Assembly: GCA_024516155.1 (NCBI GenBank)
Contig: JAJJXM010000076.1
Span: 186,001 to 250,000 of the forward strand
DNA length: 64,000 nt
Origin: Pyronema omphalodes
Lineage: Eukaryota; Ascomycota; Pezizomycetes; Pezizales; Pyronemataceae
Direction of reading: 5' to 3'
This document shows, one piece after another, positions 11,416-24,235 of this stretch. Made by a program: the position numbers and the translations under genes. Position 1 is the first letter of the stretch. Each line of letters begins with the position of its first letter. The notes below the pieces were generated by a model. The model searched no databases and had not been told where the DNA came from. It worked only from the letters and a program-made list of their open reading frames with translations.

Positions 11416-13624
11416 ATGGCACGCGCGCGTACACCCGAATCTGACGATAATGACGACTACGATGCCCAAGAACACCAGGTTTATAGCTCAATTTCTTTCC
11501 TCTTTATCCTTCTAACATACGTAGGGCTGCTACATATTCACTCCAGCAGGTATCGACACAACACGACCGACGAAGCGACGGCGGACCTCCGGCGATAAAA
11601 ACGCAATACCGAAGAAACCAGCTCAAGATCCCCCGAAAGAGAACGAATGCCTATTTCCAGTACTTTTGAACGGCAAGGAGCCCCCAGAAGCGGTTCAGAT
11701 ACGATGGAAAACCTACCACCAGCTTTGGGCCGATCAGGAGGCACAGACGAATGCGATTCTCGACTCTTTCAATCAACAGACCCTCAATGACGTCTCAGAA
11801 TTTGTCAAGAATGCCAACCCAGAAAAATACGATAATAAGATACCTACCGCACTGGTACTTGCAGGACCGAATATCGCAAGTCATCAGCCATTGTTTGAGC
11901 AGTTTAAGACGCGTATTTGCAATGAAGATCAGGCAGGCCCGGTGGTGGTGTTGACCAGCAAGGATGCCTTGAATCTCAAAGGAACATTGAAGAAGCTTAT
12001 CAAGGATGCTACTGAGTCGGACGAGGGAAGAGATGATGAGGAAGATGAACTAATTGTTGGAAAGCGAGGCTCGAAGCTGCTAAATTATGATTTGCAGATT
12101 CTACAGAACTGGTGTGTTCTACATCCGGAGAAGAAAGTGATTGTTGCAGTACAGGATACAGAGGCTTTTGATAATCATCTTCTGTCTGATTTGATATCAT
12201 TATTCTCAGCATACCTTGGTCGGATACCGTTTGTACTGCTGATGGGAATCGCCACATCCCTCGAAATCTTCCACGAGAAGCTACCCAAGGCTGTAATCCG
12301 GATGATGCAAGGAGAGAAATTTGACGTCGAACGAGCTGACGAACTTCTGGCCCTTGTCTTCAACGACGCTGTCCTGGGTCCTAAATCTATCCTCCGGCTC
12401 GGTCCCCTTGTGTCCGACATCATCATCGAGCGGCAAAAGAACCATACCCAGTCCATACAAACCTTTATGTCGGCCCTGAAATACGCCTATATGTCACATT
12501 TCTACGCCAACCCTCTCAGCATCCTTCTCGCCTTCCTCGATGACCCAGCCGGCCTGAAAAAGATGCTAAAGCCCGAACACCTCGACGCCATCCGAACACT
12601 CCCCTCCTTCAGGAAGCATGTTGAAGCAGCACTGGAAGCAGGAACTGTTAATACCTCAGAAATCAGGGCTTTATTGACCGATAATGCACACCTCACAGCT
12701 TTCGTTCCTGCCCTTGTTAGCGAATGCCACGAATACGCAAAACAACTTAGCTCCGCCCTTGAGGTTCTAGAACTCGCCCGAGGATGCACATCCGCTGCAA
12801 AGATACCGCGATATGAACTCCTCCCCCGAGTCCTCAGCGGGGACCTCCATGTCGAATCGCCCCTTGTCCGAGAGCTCTTACTGAGCGTCAAGAAGATGAA
12901 TTCCAATTCTTTACTTGTCCTTCTCTCGGCACTTTCCTCGACCTCACTCGGAGACACACTTTCCCCAATCACTTCTTCCATCTCCGAGCTTGTATCAGAA
13001 ACTCCCGTTTTAACCTCCGAATTCGACGTCGCTACCTCCTCCCTTCGTTCAACCGCTGTCTCCAAGAAAATCCAAATCAGCGCCCATAAATCAGGCCTCA
13101 CCAAAAATGACGCCGAATACTCCGAGTTGCTAAAGAAGGTACATGAAGTACTTACTGAGTGTTTTACGGAATCTCTTCGGCCGCCAACTGAAGTGGCTCT
13201 TCATGAGATTTTCTTTTATAACCTTCCGGCTCCGCATAAAGATGTGTTTGCGCCATGCCATCGTGGTACTGTGGAAGACGCTCTTACAAGCCCAGCAACT
13301 TGGTTGGGATGCAACTGCTGTGGTGGTGATGCGGATGACGAAGAAGAGGAAGAGGGGGGTGAGGCATCGGTCAAGGCTAGTTTGCCGCCGACAAGTATTT
13401 TGTATCAGCTTTTCCTAGAGGGAGGACAGTTGGTTAATGCGTTTGATCTTTGGATGGCTTTTAAGGGTGTACTGGAAGGAGAGGATGGGGAAGAGGGGGT
13501 GGACGAGGAAGCAGCGCAAGCATTGTTTTTCAGGAGTGTGGCGGAACTAAGATGGATGGGATTCTTGAAGGGGACGAAGAAGAGGGTGGATCATTTACAG
13601 AAATTGGCTTGGAAGGGCTTGTAG
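11416..13624 (+). CDS. ORC3: Origin recognition complex subunit 3 (ORC3)
   Basis: Two exons, 11416-11478 and 11525-13624, giving about 720 residues. The 46-bp intron has a CTAAC branch site and joins AQEHQ to GCYIFTPAG, followed by a basic KRRR patch. This reproduces the short N-terminal motif seen in fungal Orc3 and decides the start. Orc3 is a core subunit of the six-protein complex that marks replication origins and loads MCM2-7. Seen: FPVLLNG, an AAA+-like segment with ALVLAGPNIASHQPLFEQF, VVVLTSKDALNLKGTLKKLI, an acidic insert, VIVAVQDTEAFDNHLLSDLI and PFVLLMGIATSLEIFHEKLP. Then FMSALKYAYMSHFYANPLSI follows, and a C-terminal winged-helix region ends in LRWMGFLKGTKKRVDHLQKLAW. Orc3 proteins generally lack a functional Walker A, and none is seen here. 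An Asp/Glu-rich insert (near 13330-13365) and a second near 13475-13515 interrupt the C-terminal part. Confidence 0.92.
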
Positions 13625-15018
13625 GCGTGTAAAGATTATAGATTTTATGAAGAATGTTGGGATAGATACGGTTATGATGGGAGTAATTGTTATACATAAC
13701 ATCGTATGAATATTAATCAAACCACTCAATTGCTATTAGATTTATCTATCGTATTACCTATCATCCTGCATATAAAAAATGCATTTTCGAAGATGACGAT
13801 TAGACGCTGTATAAAATTTTGAAAGACAGTGGCTTGCGAGTGCGACACTATGATTGAAGTCGGCAAACCCGATTTGGTAATGCCGGCCAAAACATTTACC
13901 TTTTTTCAACGGCTCAGTGACAGTCTCTCCCTACATAATAAACCCGAAGAATCGACTTCTAATGTATTCAAAAATGAGATAAGACAATGACATTGAGGAC
14001 AACGAGAATACCCTATAAAAAGGGTATCTGGTTAACTTCAGTTACCATATTGCACTCGTGGTACCCGTAGTTATGCCTTTTGGATATGTTTCCTCTTTCT
14101 GGCCTTTCATCTTCCTTCTGGACAGTCAAGCATCTTCAAATTTTGTACCTTTCCACGGCTTATCAACTCTAACATTCCCGAACAGCTTGACAAATCTGGT
14201 CCGACTAACCTTAAAAGCCTCAGCGAGTAGTTTTGCATCGCCAAGTGGTAGTAACAATCGCCAACCCATGATTATCAGCCGCCACCTCAAGTGCATAGCT
14301 TTTCCTAGACCAAACATTAAAGAGTTTGTGTGCTTCTTCATTATTGGTTGACAGGTGAGATGCTGTCGTAGTCTCGTAAACACCTGGATTGATGCTGATT
14401 TTAGACAGCGTCGCACTCACAGAATGACATGAATTGAATACACATAGCATCATGACTAGTAAATAGTAAATTCAGTGGATCATATATCGATTTTCGATAA
14501 GTCCTTCTACACCCAAGACTCTATGCTTCACCCGTATCTCATTTAATTGATACACGACAGTTACTACTTCATCATACTATAACCTCATTGTTCGGTATTA
14601 ATTGGCGCCGCGGCAAGTTAGTTCGGACTCCAGAGTTTTGGCTATGATGAAGAAAAAAACATACATCGAGCTGCATAAATAAGAGTACTAATTTCTTAGA
14701 ATCTTGGATTTATTATTGTGATTCTAATTTTAATGCCCAGAGTTTTGACAGCTGAGATTCCGTTTTTCGGATGATTTGACGCGGGAGCTAGGCGCAAATT
14801 TCTTTTTCTGAAACATGGATTATGTGGATCCGAAAATAATGGCTTTCCGCCCCGATGCTTGCAAGGCTGTATGGGCATCATGCCCCTTAGAGATTTCACG
14901 GTCCTTGTGCCTATCTATGGACCGTCTCGGGAGATCGTCATGACATGGAAAAGAATTCATCAAACGAAACCAACAGCTGATATAGTTCCCGTATCGTGAT
15001 TAGGAAGAAAAAGGATAG
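13625..15018. other. Intergenic region, no supported gene
   Basis: AT-rich DNA between ORC3 and the tRNA-Ser gene. Overlapping frames of 77-97 codons at 14058-14453 on both strands look like shadows of one another, with no family motif. No RNA gene or transposon domain was recognised. Confidence 0.5.
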
Positions 15019-15099
15019 CGACGTCGACAGGACTCGAACCTGCGCACGCGAACGTAAGAGATTTCTAATCTCTCGCCTTAACCACTCGGCCACAACGCC
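15019..15099 (-). tRNA. tRNA-Ser (anticodon AGA)
   Basis: On the minus strand the 7-bp acceptor stem starts GGCGTTG and pairs with CGACGTC (two G-U pairs) before discriminator G. The A box reads TGGCCGAGTGG. The anticodon loop TTAGAAA is flanked by the stem GAGAT/ATCTC. A long variable arm typical of class II tRNAs follows, and the B box is GGTTCGAGTCC. No intron. It decodes UCU (and UCC by inosine). Confidence 0.95.
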
Positions 15100-16334
15100 A
15101 TTTTATGCTTTCTTTGCATAATAAAAAATACATAATGCAAAACTTCAAAAGCCAAGAATACTACATTTAGAGTGCACGGGGACGGAAACACGGCTTGAAC
15201 GTGGTGTTATGTTGGGCTAGCCCTGCGCACGTACGTATGCAATTTTTAATCTCGGTGAAAATGCTTCACAGCCCAAACGATTTACCGCGGGATTGATTGC
15301 GGCATCCTCTACGGTGAGGGAGTTTCGCAATGAAACTGCTGCTGCAGCTCGTGATTATTGGTGAATGTCGTCGGTTGGAATACTCGGCGCTGACATGCGT
15401 CAACCACTGGTGCCTTCCTCGGCTTCTTTTCATCGTCAACGCAAGGGAATGCCAGAATGCCAGAATGCCAGAATGCAACAATTCAAGAATGCAAAGTGCA
15501 GTTCTGGAGATCCGCTGGTTTGACAGTGGTTTGACTTCAACATCATCTCAATCTATTAGTCCTAACTTTATACATATCTCGCTTCATATCACTATTAGCG
15601 GATTCTCCCAAATAACAGGAGTTTGCTGCTCTGGGACAAGTCGGGGCCTGATTCGTTTTATTATTGGGTTGCCACGCATGCCGTTGTCAAGGGAAACCCG
15701 TTTGTCTCCGTAATTGCCCAGCTAAGCTAAATGCGGTGGGCTTGGCAGGGCCGAGGATTATCAAGAAGACGTCACGGAAGTTTCCTGAGGCGGCGGGGGA
15801 TCCCAGATGGAGGTGAGGTGGAGGACGCGATGAAGGAGGAAATGAGCATTGTTTCTGCTGGATTGACTTCCGAAGCTCAACTATCACCATCACGAACACG
15901 ATCATCACCCATCACAACCATCAACCCCATCAAATCATCCCCAACGCCACTGCAACTTATCTTCGGCTCCATCGTCTCGCTTCCCTACTAAGCACATGTG
16001 CGTGTCTGGGTGTGTGTCTCGCTGGCGGTTCCCTTGTGCGGCATGTCTGACTTGGATTCTGTCTCTGGCGTGCTTGGACCACTCCTATTCGCTGTTCCCT
16101 GGCAAGAAAGATAAGCTACGCAAATCAGTTGTCCATTCACATGTGAAAGCGAAAGCACAAATATGTAATGTAGGGAAAATCCGCCCACCACACACCTAAG
16201 GCGGTCCGCAAACAGCAAACCAAGCACAGCACCACATCTACACCACAGGGAGAAAGAAGAACGACCGACACCTCAAGAAGCCCCCGCGACCCAAACTTCT
16301 AATCCGTCAAGAACGATCCCCTGACACACCCACA
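15100..16334. other. Intergenic region and promoter of the J-domain gene
   Basis: No supported coding region. A short tandem repeat of AGAATGCC lies near 15450-15476, followed by degenerate copies to about 15496. The last 150 bp are rich in A and C, as in a fungal 5' leader. Confidence 0.45.
15450..15496. repeat. Short tandem repeat (AGAATGCC)n
   Basis: Three near-perfect copies of an 8-bp unit followed by two degenerate ones; simple-sequence origin. Confidence 0.6.
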
Positions 16335-17206
16335 ATGACCACCACTCCTCCCGAAGACCCTCTCGTTCACAAGGCCCGCCTAATCGAAGGTTCGTCAGCT
16401 GCCTAGCAACTGAAACACTGTCGTTGCTAACAGCAATAGAAATTCTTTCCGCCTCAGATCTTTATGTTGTTCTCGGCGCATCTACAACTGCAAGCTCATC
16501 AGAACTTCGTCGGCATTACCTCGAACGCTCGAAAACGGTTCACCCCGATAGATATCCCCCGCACTCTTTGAGCACCCCCGCATTCCAGCGCCTCAGCCAT
16601 GCCTACGAAATTCTCCACAAACCAGAGCTACGAAACCACTATGACCGCGAATCACGTATGCCTCCTCCGCGGAGAGTCGGAACCGAAACCACATTTCGAA
16701 GCGCCGTTCTCAGTATTCTTCACGAATTCCTTCATGGAGATTTCCAGCTAGTCAGAAACCTTCTCGCAGCCCTAGGGCGCCAATACCCATCTTTGGTAAA
16801 CGAGGAGGTAGTGACAAGTCTTGAACGAAGTTTCGCCAAGATGCGGGAGCTAGTATTGACAACCCAAACGTATGCATTGTTGCTAAGCATAGAACTTGGC
16901 CGACTATACCGGGTTCAGAAACGTATGCAGCAATTGGGTTATTTCGACGTTGTCGGGAGAATGCGGATCGGGATGCAGCTGGTCAGGGTTACGCTAGCGA
17001 TCCCGGTGAGGGTTGACCGGGCTTTGAGGATGCAAGAAGAGAGGGAATTTGAGGCACGGCAGGCCGGGAGGCAAAGCATCGGCCGGAGCCGGCTACTGAA
17101 TGAACGGGTATCTAAAGTTCTGGAATTCTTGGTCGGCAGCGAAGTTGAGGATATGCCAGAGGATGGGAGGTGGAATACGTGGGCAAATACTCAGCCTGTC
17201 GCATAA
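16335..17206 (+). CDS. J-domain (Hsp40) protein of unknown specificity
   Basis: Exons 16335-16389 and 16434-17206 (44-bp intron with a GCTAAC branch site) give 275 residues. The J domain spans about residues 24-95: helix II ELRRHYLERSKTV, the HPD motif at 55-57 (VHPDRYPP), helix III AFQRLSHAYEIL and PELRNHYD. Such proteins stimulate Hsp70 ATPase through HPD. Downstream there is no G/F region, zinc-finger cysteine repeat, signal peptide or membrane span, so this is a class C J protein. The remaining 180 residues are helical: HEFLHGDFQLVRNLLAAL, then an Arg-rich stretch with EEREFEARQAGRQSIGRS, and an acidic end. This part may select the client, but I do not recognise it. No intron alternative restores a longer N-terminus. 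Confidence 0.85.
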
Positions 17207-20200
17207 TTGAGGCGAACGAATCAAGGCGGGCAAATTAAGGGAGCAGGGAGTTTGATGGAGACTTATTGAGGGGTCTGGAAGGAATCAGTGGTGATGTCTA
17301 GGGACACTTGACGAATCCTCGCTGGGAAGCTTGAGGAAACAGGGAAAACCAGTCTGTAATGTTTGTGCTTTTGCGTTTTGTTTACCATCGTCATGGCGTT
17401 TTTGGAGTTTTTGATATTTTTTTGCATAGACGGCGGAAGGGACAAAATGCTCTTGTTTTGTTTTTCATGCATTTTGCTTTTGAGATTTCTTTTTTGATTT
17501 TTGCTCTTATGATATCAGATACCTATGGCCGTTTGGCCAAAAGTTGTTACGTGTAGGAAAGATAGGAACACAACATAACTGAATTTCTGCCGTCCTATCG
17601 GCATATTAAGCTGACAGGAGAACGTCTGAGACGTGTGGTACAGGACATATGAAGATCATCATGCCGAGGCCATGTAATTAATGGTGGTTGGAGAAAAGAT
17701 AGCAATTGTGTATTTTTCTTCCGGTGTGACGTGCATTTCGAGATACCAGATACGCACTTGGGCGCGAATGAGGAAGGACGTGAAAGCCTTATCAAGCAAG
17801 ATCTCAGTCAGAACTCCGTTGCAGAGCGGGGTGGCTTCATGCGGGAGGAGTCACCGCGGAAGCATAGTTGGACCATAATTGAGTTACGCAGCTCGTATTT
17901 AGATTGGAAGCTGTATAAAATACCGTACTGTTTGTTATCTCCGATAGCCCGGCATCGGCACATTGAATCTTGCTACATATTTGTTCGTAAGGTTTTTTTT
18001 ACTAATCATAACGTTCGAGTGTAAGGCAATTCTTTATTTTCTTGAAGAGATCCGATTGAAGAATCAAAAATTATAGTTTTCTCGCAAGATCATCTACAGG
18101 GACTCTTCATCTCGATGATCAAGGAAACACTCACACCCTGAAGGGGTTCAAGAGGGGCAGGGCTGGAGAAGAAGGAAACATTTCCACCTACCAAACAAAC
18201 GCTTTGGAACACATGTACTCATAATCCCGTCAGATCGAGGGTGATCTTATAACATGTGATGCTGATCTGATCCTTATCCGGAGGTTTACGGAGCTTTGCG
18301 TACGCGATACATACAGATCCTCTGGCGTTTGCAGCATATCAACAGAGATTAGAAAATGCATGCAGCCATAAAAAAGGTGTAGTGCGAATTTGGAATAAAA
18401 TATGGTGCCATATGTAGAATATAAAAGTTGATATTGGAATTGAGTTTTTTTTCAGTCGGAAGAAAGTAATATTCCGTAGACTATCAACGGCCAGTGTTAC
18501 GAAGATTGAAGTCAAGCACATGCTACAGATATGAGTTTTTAACCCGGTAATTGAAAGCTATAGTATCCTTATTATGTTATCATAACCCCAGCGAGCCTGA
18601 AAATTGCCGTCGACTGAGTGACATGATGTTCAGGAAGCAATTCGAAACTCGCCGGGTGTTGCCAATAAAAAAAGACCATAGTGACGTAAGAATTGTCATA
18701 AAGTGCGGGATTGTCCGCTGGAAATCCGATTGATGAGATTTTGGAACGATAGAAGTATAGCTTACTTCTTATTATTAAATTTTAATTTTTCTGATTGATC
18801 ACAAACTTTCTGAAATTGGACTCGCCACTATTGTCTCGGAACGAAAAGGACCCGTGGAGTATCGACACCGACCTGTTTGAGCACATTTCACCCTAGGGTT
18901 CAACCCAATGTTGTTCATGCTCGTCTAACCCTAATATGCGCGAATTAGGACTCTAAATCCTAGCTACTCTAGACCAAGACCAGAACGATTATGAAGCAAT
19001 TAAGGTCATCGATGGTCACTCGTTTCAAATGCTTGAGTGCTAATATCTCAAATACTCAGAATCCTCACAACGGTCGCCCGATTAGCTATCTCTCAAGTCT
19101 CTAGGTATCATCGTGGATTTCATGCAATTTCCTCACCGAACACACGACGAGTCATCATAATGTTTCGCCTTATTCATCCCTTACCAAACCTCACCTAAGA
19201 ATCGATTTCGAAAATTCATTATCTCTTTGACAGTCTAGTTACACGATATACAATACGCTGCAAGACAAAAAACACGATCCACCGCAACCAGCGCCGAGTG
19301 ATATATAGTGATCGTTGAACATTGATGAAACCGTCGGTTATGATTGAGATCTCCGTCAACCGTAGCTTTGCAACAAGGCTTTTGCAGAAACTCAATCAGT
19401 GGCAAATATTGCAATTTATCATACAGAGTACGTATGGCACACCATATTACAGACGAAAAGAAAAAAACAGTATGGTACCATAGCTAACAACGATGATCGC
19501 CACTCGGCCGAGAAGAAGTCACTTCCGTGGTTCGCAAGGGCTTACCACCCCAAAGCTATATATACAGCTAATAATAGCATCAAGATAACCGACAGAATAG
19601 CCACTCCAGATCTCGGCGGCAGCATCTAGATATGACCAGTGTGGTAATTACACGTGAGTTCATAGGCTATAACAAATCAATACAATAACTATACGCAGAT
19701 GTGAAGCGCCGTATCATAGGCATAGAGATTGGCATCATGATTTTCGACTTTGGGTGATTATTGCGCTGGATACAGGAAAGGTACTTGAAGTTTTGCTGGC
19801 TACAATGAGACCTTCGCTGCCTTGTCGACATTTTCCGGATTGACTCAGCCAATCATGGAGTGTTGAATTAAAAGATGGCTGTCTGAAGAATTTCTATCGA
19901 CTTTTATCTCGTGATGACAAACCTGGTTGCTCTTCAGCATCAACTGAAATATTGCCGTATCGAACGGCAGTTATGGACCATTCACCACCGAACCGAAGAT
20001 TTGGAGATTTCGGCCGATAGGGCGATTACGTTCCCCATAAAGACCTCGTTTGCCTTCTATCATGCGCCACAGCACTTCATGAGGCCGGTTGCTCAAACTG
20101 TCTTTATTTACACAGACAAGATAAAATATCTTGTGAGCTCCAACCTGAGCTCGTCTATCGACCGCCCACACGACTTGGATAAATCAGGGCGCTTTTCGAC

Positions 20201-23200
20201 AACCCTATTAGTTATTGCTAGTTGTTTATGCCCTGTTAACAGTGACCACAGACACCTCTTACTTGGCCATATATGGCAGGAACCAGCTCACATGGTCGAT
20301 ATCAATTTAAAGTCTGTCGCTGAACGCCATTATTTCAACATTCTCCTTCGCTTAGCTTAAACAGAGGAATCTGCCTTCCTCTTGACAAAGCCCTGGAACC
20401 GTTGATGTGGCTAGCATATACAGACTTGAAGTGACCACCAGCAGATGCAGAGCTCTGCAATCACATATCTAGAGGATCCTGGAGCGCGGTATAGTTACCG
20501 AGGAAAAAGGGCACCGCATCGGTATGTACATAGTTTAGCATACAACTCAAATACCTAAAACTAACTTTTATTCATAGAAATAACGTCACTTACAAGGAGG
20601 GATCCTGATGATTTTGTCAGTCGCTTGTAGCTGCTCAGACAAAGATTCTGTCAAGCCACAGGATAATCTCACGCCAACATCAATACGGATAAATTATTAA
20701 CTACAGAATCTACAGAGACAGCACTATTAACAATCGACTAACACAAAAAAGCCGCTGCAAGGTACTTCAAATCCCGAGTGATACATCGTGCTTCGATAAA
20801 GAGTGGGGTGGTAATCATGTGATCATCCGAGGACCAAACCGCAAGCTTCCACCGGCTGAAAATCGATGAAACAGCGAAGCCGCTTGCCGTGAATAATATG
20901 CAAGGAATTTTCCGTGAACTGAAGCCGCGAGCCGGCCCTGGGATCTGTGTGACAACACACACTCCAGACCCTGCAGCGGCGCGGGGTACCGTGGTGAGGA
21001 CCGTGTTCCCCGCTTCGGTTATGAATGTCCCAGACTTTGAAATAATTCCCAGAGGTAGAGAATTAAGTGAGAAATGGAATAAATTCATGGTTTACGTCAG
21101 TATGAACGAACAACGCATTATTTTGTAAGAACTTTTCGGCGAGGCCGATGGCAGTGATCGTCTTGCTTCCAGACCCGGCCCGGTCAGATATGGCACAGTA
21201 AGTGTTTCAGAGATGACGGTAAACGACACTGACTATTGATGATTAGTATCTTCCCGAGATCTTTAGCAGTTTGAGTTCGGGTTGCCCGCTGTTACTGGAG
21301 TGGTGAATGGGGCGGGACGCAAGGTTTACTCCGGGAATTGATGGCAATCATGGGATATCATTCGGGTTAGAAACTTACCATGGTCATTTCTTGATACTAG
21401 GAAGTATTTGTGCGAAGACACGGACAGTAGCTACGGTAAATTGTCTTGGGTAACAGTCATCATTTTTTGCAGTTATTGACAGTACTTTGCCCCTCTTCAT
21501 TGAATCAAACCAAGCCAAACTAAGCGTTCTAATTAACATCACTCGACCAAATACGACGGAAATCCTAGGAAAGGTTAGCCAAGGAATAATCAGAGTCGAC
21601 ATCAATGGCTTTGATCGACATCAATAATTTTGAAATCGATACGAAACGCTTCCTCATCGGTTGTCAGCAACGCTAAAGAACACTAGCGACATCAGCACCA
21701 CGATAAACGAGCTTTTGTGGGGTAAGCTTGGAGTGGATCTAGAAAATAGACCCATGAACCTACTTACAATATCCTAGGAATCTGACGAAAGTTGTACCAC
21801 TAACTCTTGGAAGGAAGCTTTAACCTATCGGGGTGTTGTTTTGCCTAAGCATGGCTTGCACGCGAGATGGTACGGCAGTAATAGAAAAGTGGATCTTGTT
21901 TTGAGTTCGTCCCAGGAATTTTTGCTGAAATGTTTTTAGAATATGCGAAAGAATTTCCCCAAAAGTTCATAAAATACTCACGGACATCCCGAAGATATTT
22001 CTAAATCTATTTCGTTATTGAGAGTTTTGGTTTTATCAAGAAGCCAATTTTCCATATACCGCCCATCAACAATACGATCCAAACCCACGTTTCATAACTC
22101 CCTGGATCTACTTTCCATGGTTCTAACCGATTAGCTTCATTAAGCCCACAAAAAACCTCATATATACAGCCTCTATAACCCAGGATATCTACCGACACGT
22201 TTTGTTGAGACAGCGTGAGTATGCGGATGAGTACATATACACCTACACGGTATTTATCGTCGGCATACCTGATCGACGCAGGAAGGAAAGTTACTTCCCG
22301 ACCCTACCTATTGATCCTGGTCTTGGCCCTCTATTTTCCCGAATTCCTGGAGGAAAAGCCTAAGTTCACGTGCTCTGATCAATATTAAGCTTCCTGTATC
22401 AACATTAGCAGCATATCATCACAGGGATTTTTGACGAGGAAGATCCAGGCACACAAACTGCTGATTTATACTACGAGTTTCAAATCGTTCAATGGTAGTT
22501 GTATCCAGCACTGATGATTACAATTCAGTCATTTGTTCGTTTTCGCTAGTTGATGTCAACATCTTTTTATCTGTGATTGGAAACGCCTGCGTCGTTTAAC
22601 GAGTGCGAGGACAGCACATATGCATCCTGTAGCTTCTCCTTCATGATCCTAGCAGAATCCGCCATGAACCATGGACAAAGATAACCCCATGCTTAGGGTT
22701 ATGAGCACTCTATTCTATGCAGATAAAAGGATAAACTCCCGTCATTCTTAAACCCACATCTGCATAGAGGGTCACGTTATATCTATAGCACAAATCGAAC
22801 CTACAGAACAGCATTATTTCCATCATAATAAGAGTACCAGAAGCTTTCTAACAGCTGGTTTCCGTTGCAGATAGCCAGCGATGTTTTTATCAGTTCTGTT
22901 TTATTATATGAGGTACTTGACTGAAAGTACATAGGCGAGCCACGTCACATATTCAACGCAGATGAAGATTTCCTCGAGCGTCCAGGTATCGTCGCAGATA
23001 AAGGGTACATGACAAAAGCTTAAACAACTTATGCATTTCGAAGGGTAAAAACGGGCATGGATGAATTTTATTTCACGGGAATCAGCAACGCGATAAATGG
23101 AATTAGGGCTTCTTTTGCATCAAGCATTGCAGAATCGCCAAGACTTTCAACGTCCACGGATATGCAAAGGTAACCACGCTGATATATGATGTGCATGCCA

Positions 23201-24235
23201 CGCGCGCGATTTTAATTTTTCGCAAGATGCATCAAGTAACTTCAAGATTTCAAAGAACACAGCATGACGTTTGTTTAAAGTATTACGCAGATAAGAAAGT
23301 CTATTTAAAGCTCTGCATAATTGTTTTCTTGCCTTATTGTAGGTAAGCTAAAAGTTGGTCAGATAATAACCGAATGACGGTATTATATGCTGTGGAAAGA
23401 TCTTCTGCTGTGACTTGTAGAGGCTGAGTCGTGGCTGGGATTACAGAGAGGCTGTCTATGGCTGTTTCAGATCCATGGGCCTGTTTCTTCCAGAAATATA
23501 GTTTAGATGAATCTGATGGATATGCAAGCATGATGTGAGACGGGGGATGGAATGCTTGATGCACACACACTGTACCTTTTTCTCGCGGGTGTTTATCAGT
23601 ATTTGGACAGGGAGGGTTGTCGCCTATGCCCAAGCTTAATTATCATGGAATTTTATGATAGTTATGCGATGCTATTTTTGCTAGGAATATCTTCACAAGC
23701 CACGGTTGTAAAAAGGTCGAGATCTTGTTTGAGAATATTAGCCGACCAACCCCGGAGTGAACCTTGCTATTCGTTTTGTTTCGTCTCAGAGTTATGCACG
23801 GTCCATGACAACCAGAAAGATCAAACTCGCTTCGCCTCTAGTCTTGTGATGGGATAAGATGGCTCAGTTTCTTGCTGCATCAAACAATCTTGTAAGGATT
23901 GGCCTCGGTATTGCAGGAGCGGCGAGATGCAGTCTGTGGGTAATTTGTACGACCTGTCACTGAAATGGCAGTAGATGATAGAAGTAAAGAATAATTGAGT
24001 GTGCAACGGGTCATCTATGTTTCCCAGGGTTCATCCAGGATTGGGACCGGTAAGTAAGGATAATAATCCAACATAGATTGTACCATTTGAAAAAGATATA
24101 TACTCTATCCGTGCTCCCACCACGGAAGAAAAGTCGCCAACTAGATTTGGTCTCCGTTGATTCAACAACCACGATAAAGTAGTGCTCAAATGCACTTCTC
24201 TTAACTTTTTAATATCTGCCCTAACTTAGACCAGC
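17207..24235. other. 7-kb gene-poor region
   Basis: No supported gene. Frames of up to 149 codons exist (19911-20360 plus, 20738-21088 minus, 23334-23633 minus). None shows a domain, signal peptide or believable splice partners, and several have a similar frame on the other strand. I saw no reverse transcriptase, integrase or transposase motif and no terminal repeats. Base composition is AT-rich and patchy. It could hold long UTRs, non-coding RNAs, or decayed genes or elements beyond recognition by eye. Confidence 0.45.

Noticed and set aside
14058..14453. Possible small gene on either strand.
   Set aside because: Mutually overlapping frames without motifs or supporting start context.
19911..21128. 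Possible genes at 19911-20360 plus, 20738-21088 minus and 20889-21128 plus.
   Set aside because: No family motif, no convincing introns, overlapping frames on opposite strands; left as part of the gene-poor region.
23334..23633. 99-codon minus-strand frame.
   Set aside because: No recognisable domain and an overlapping frame of similar length on the plus strand.
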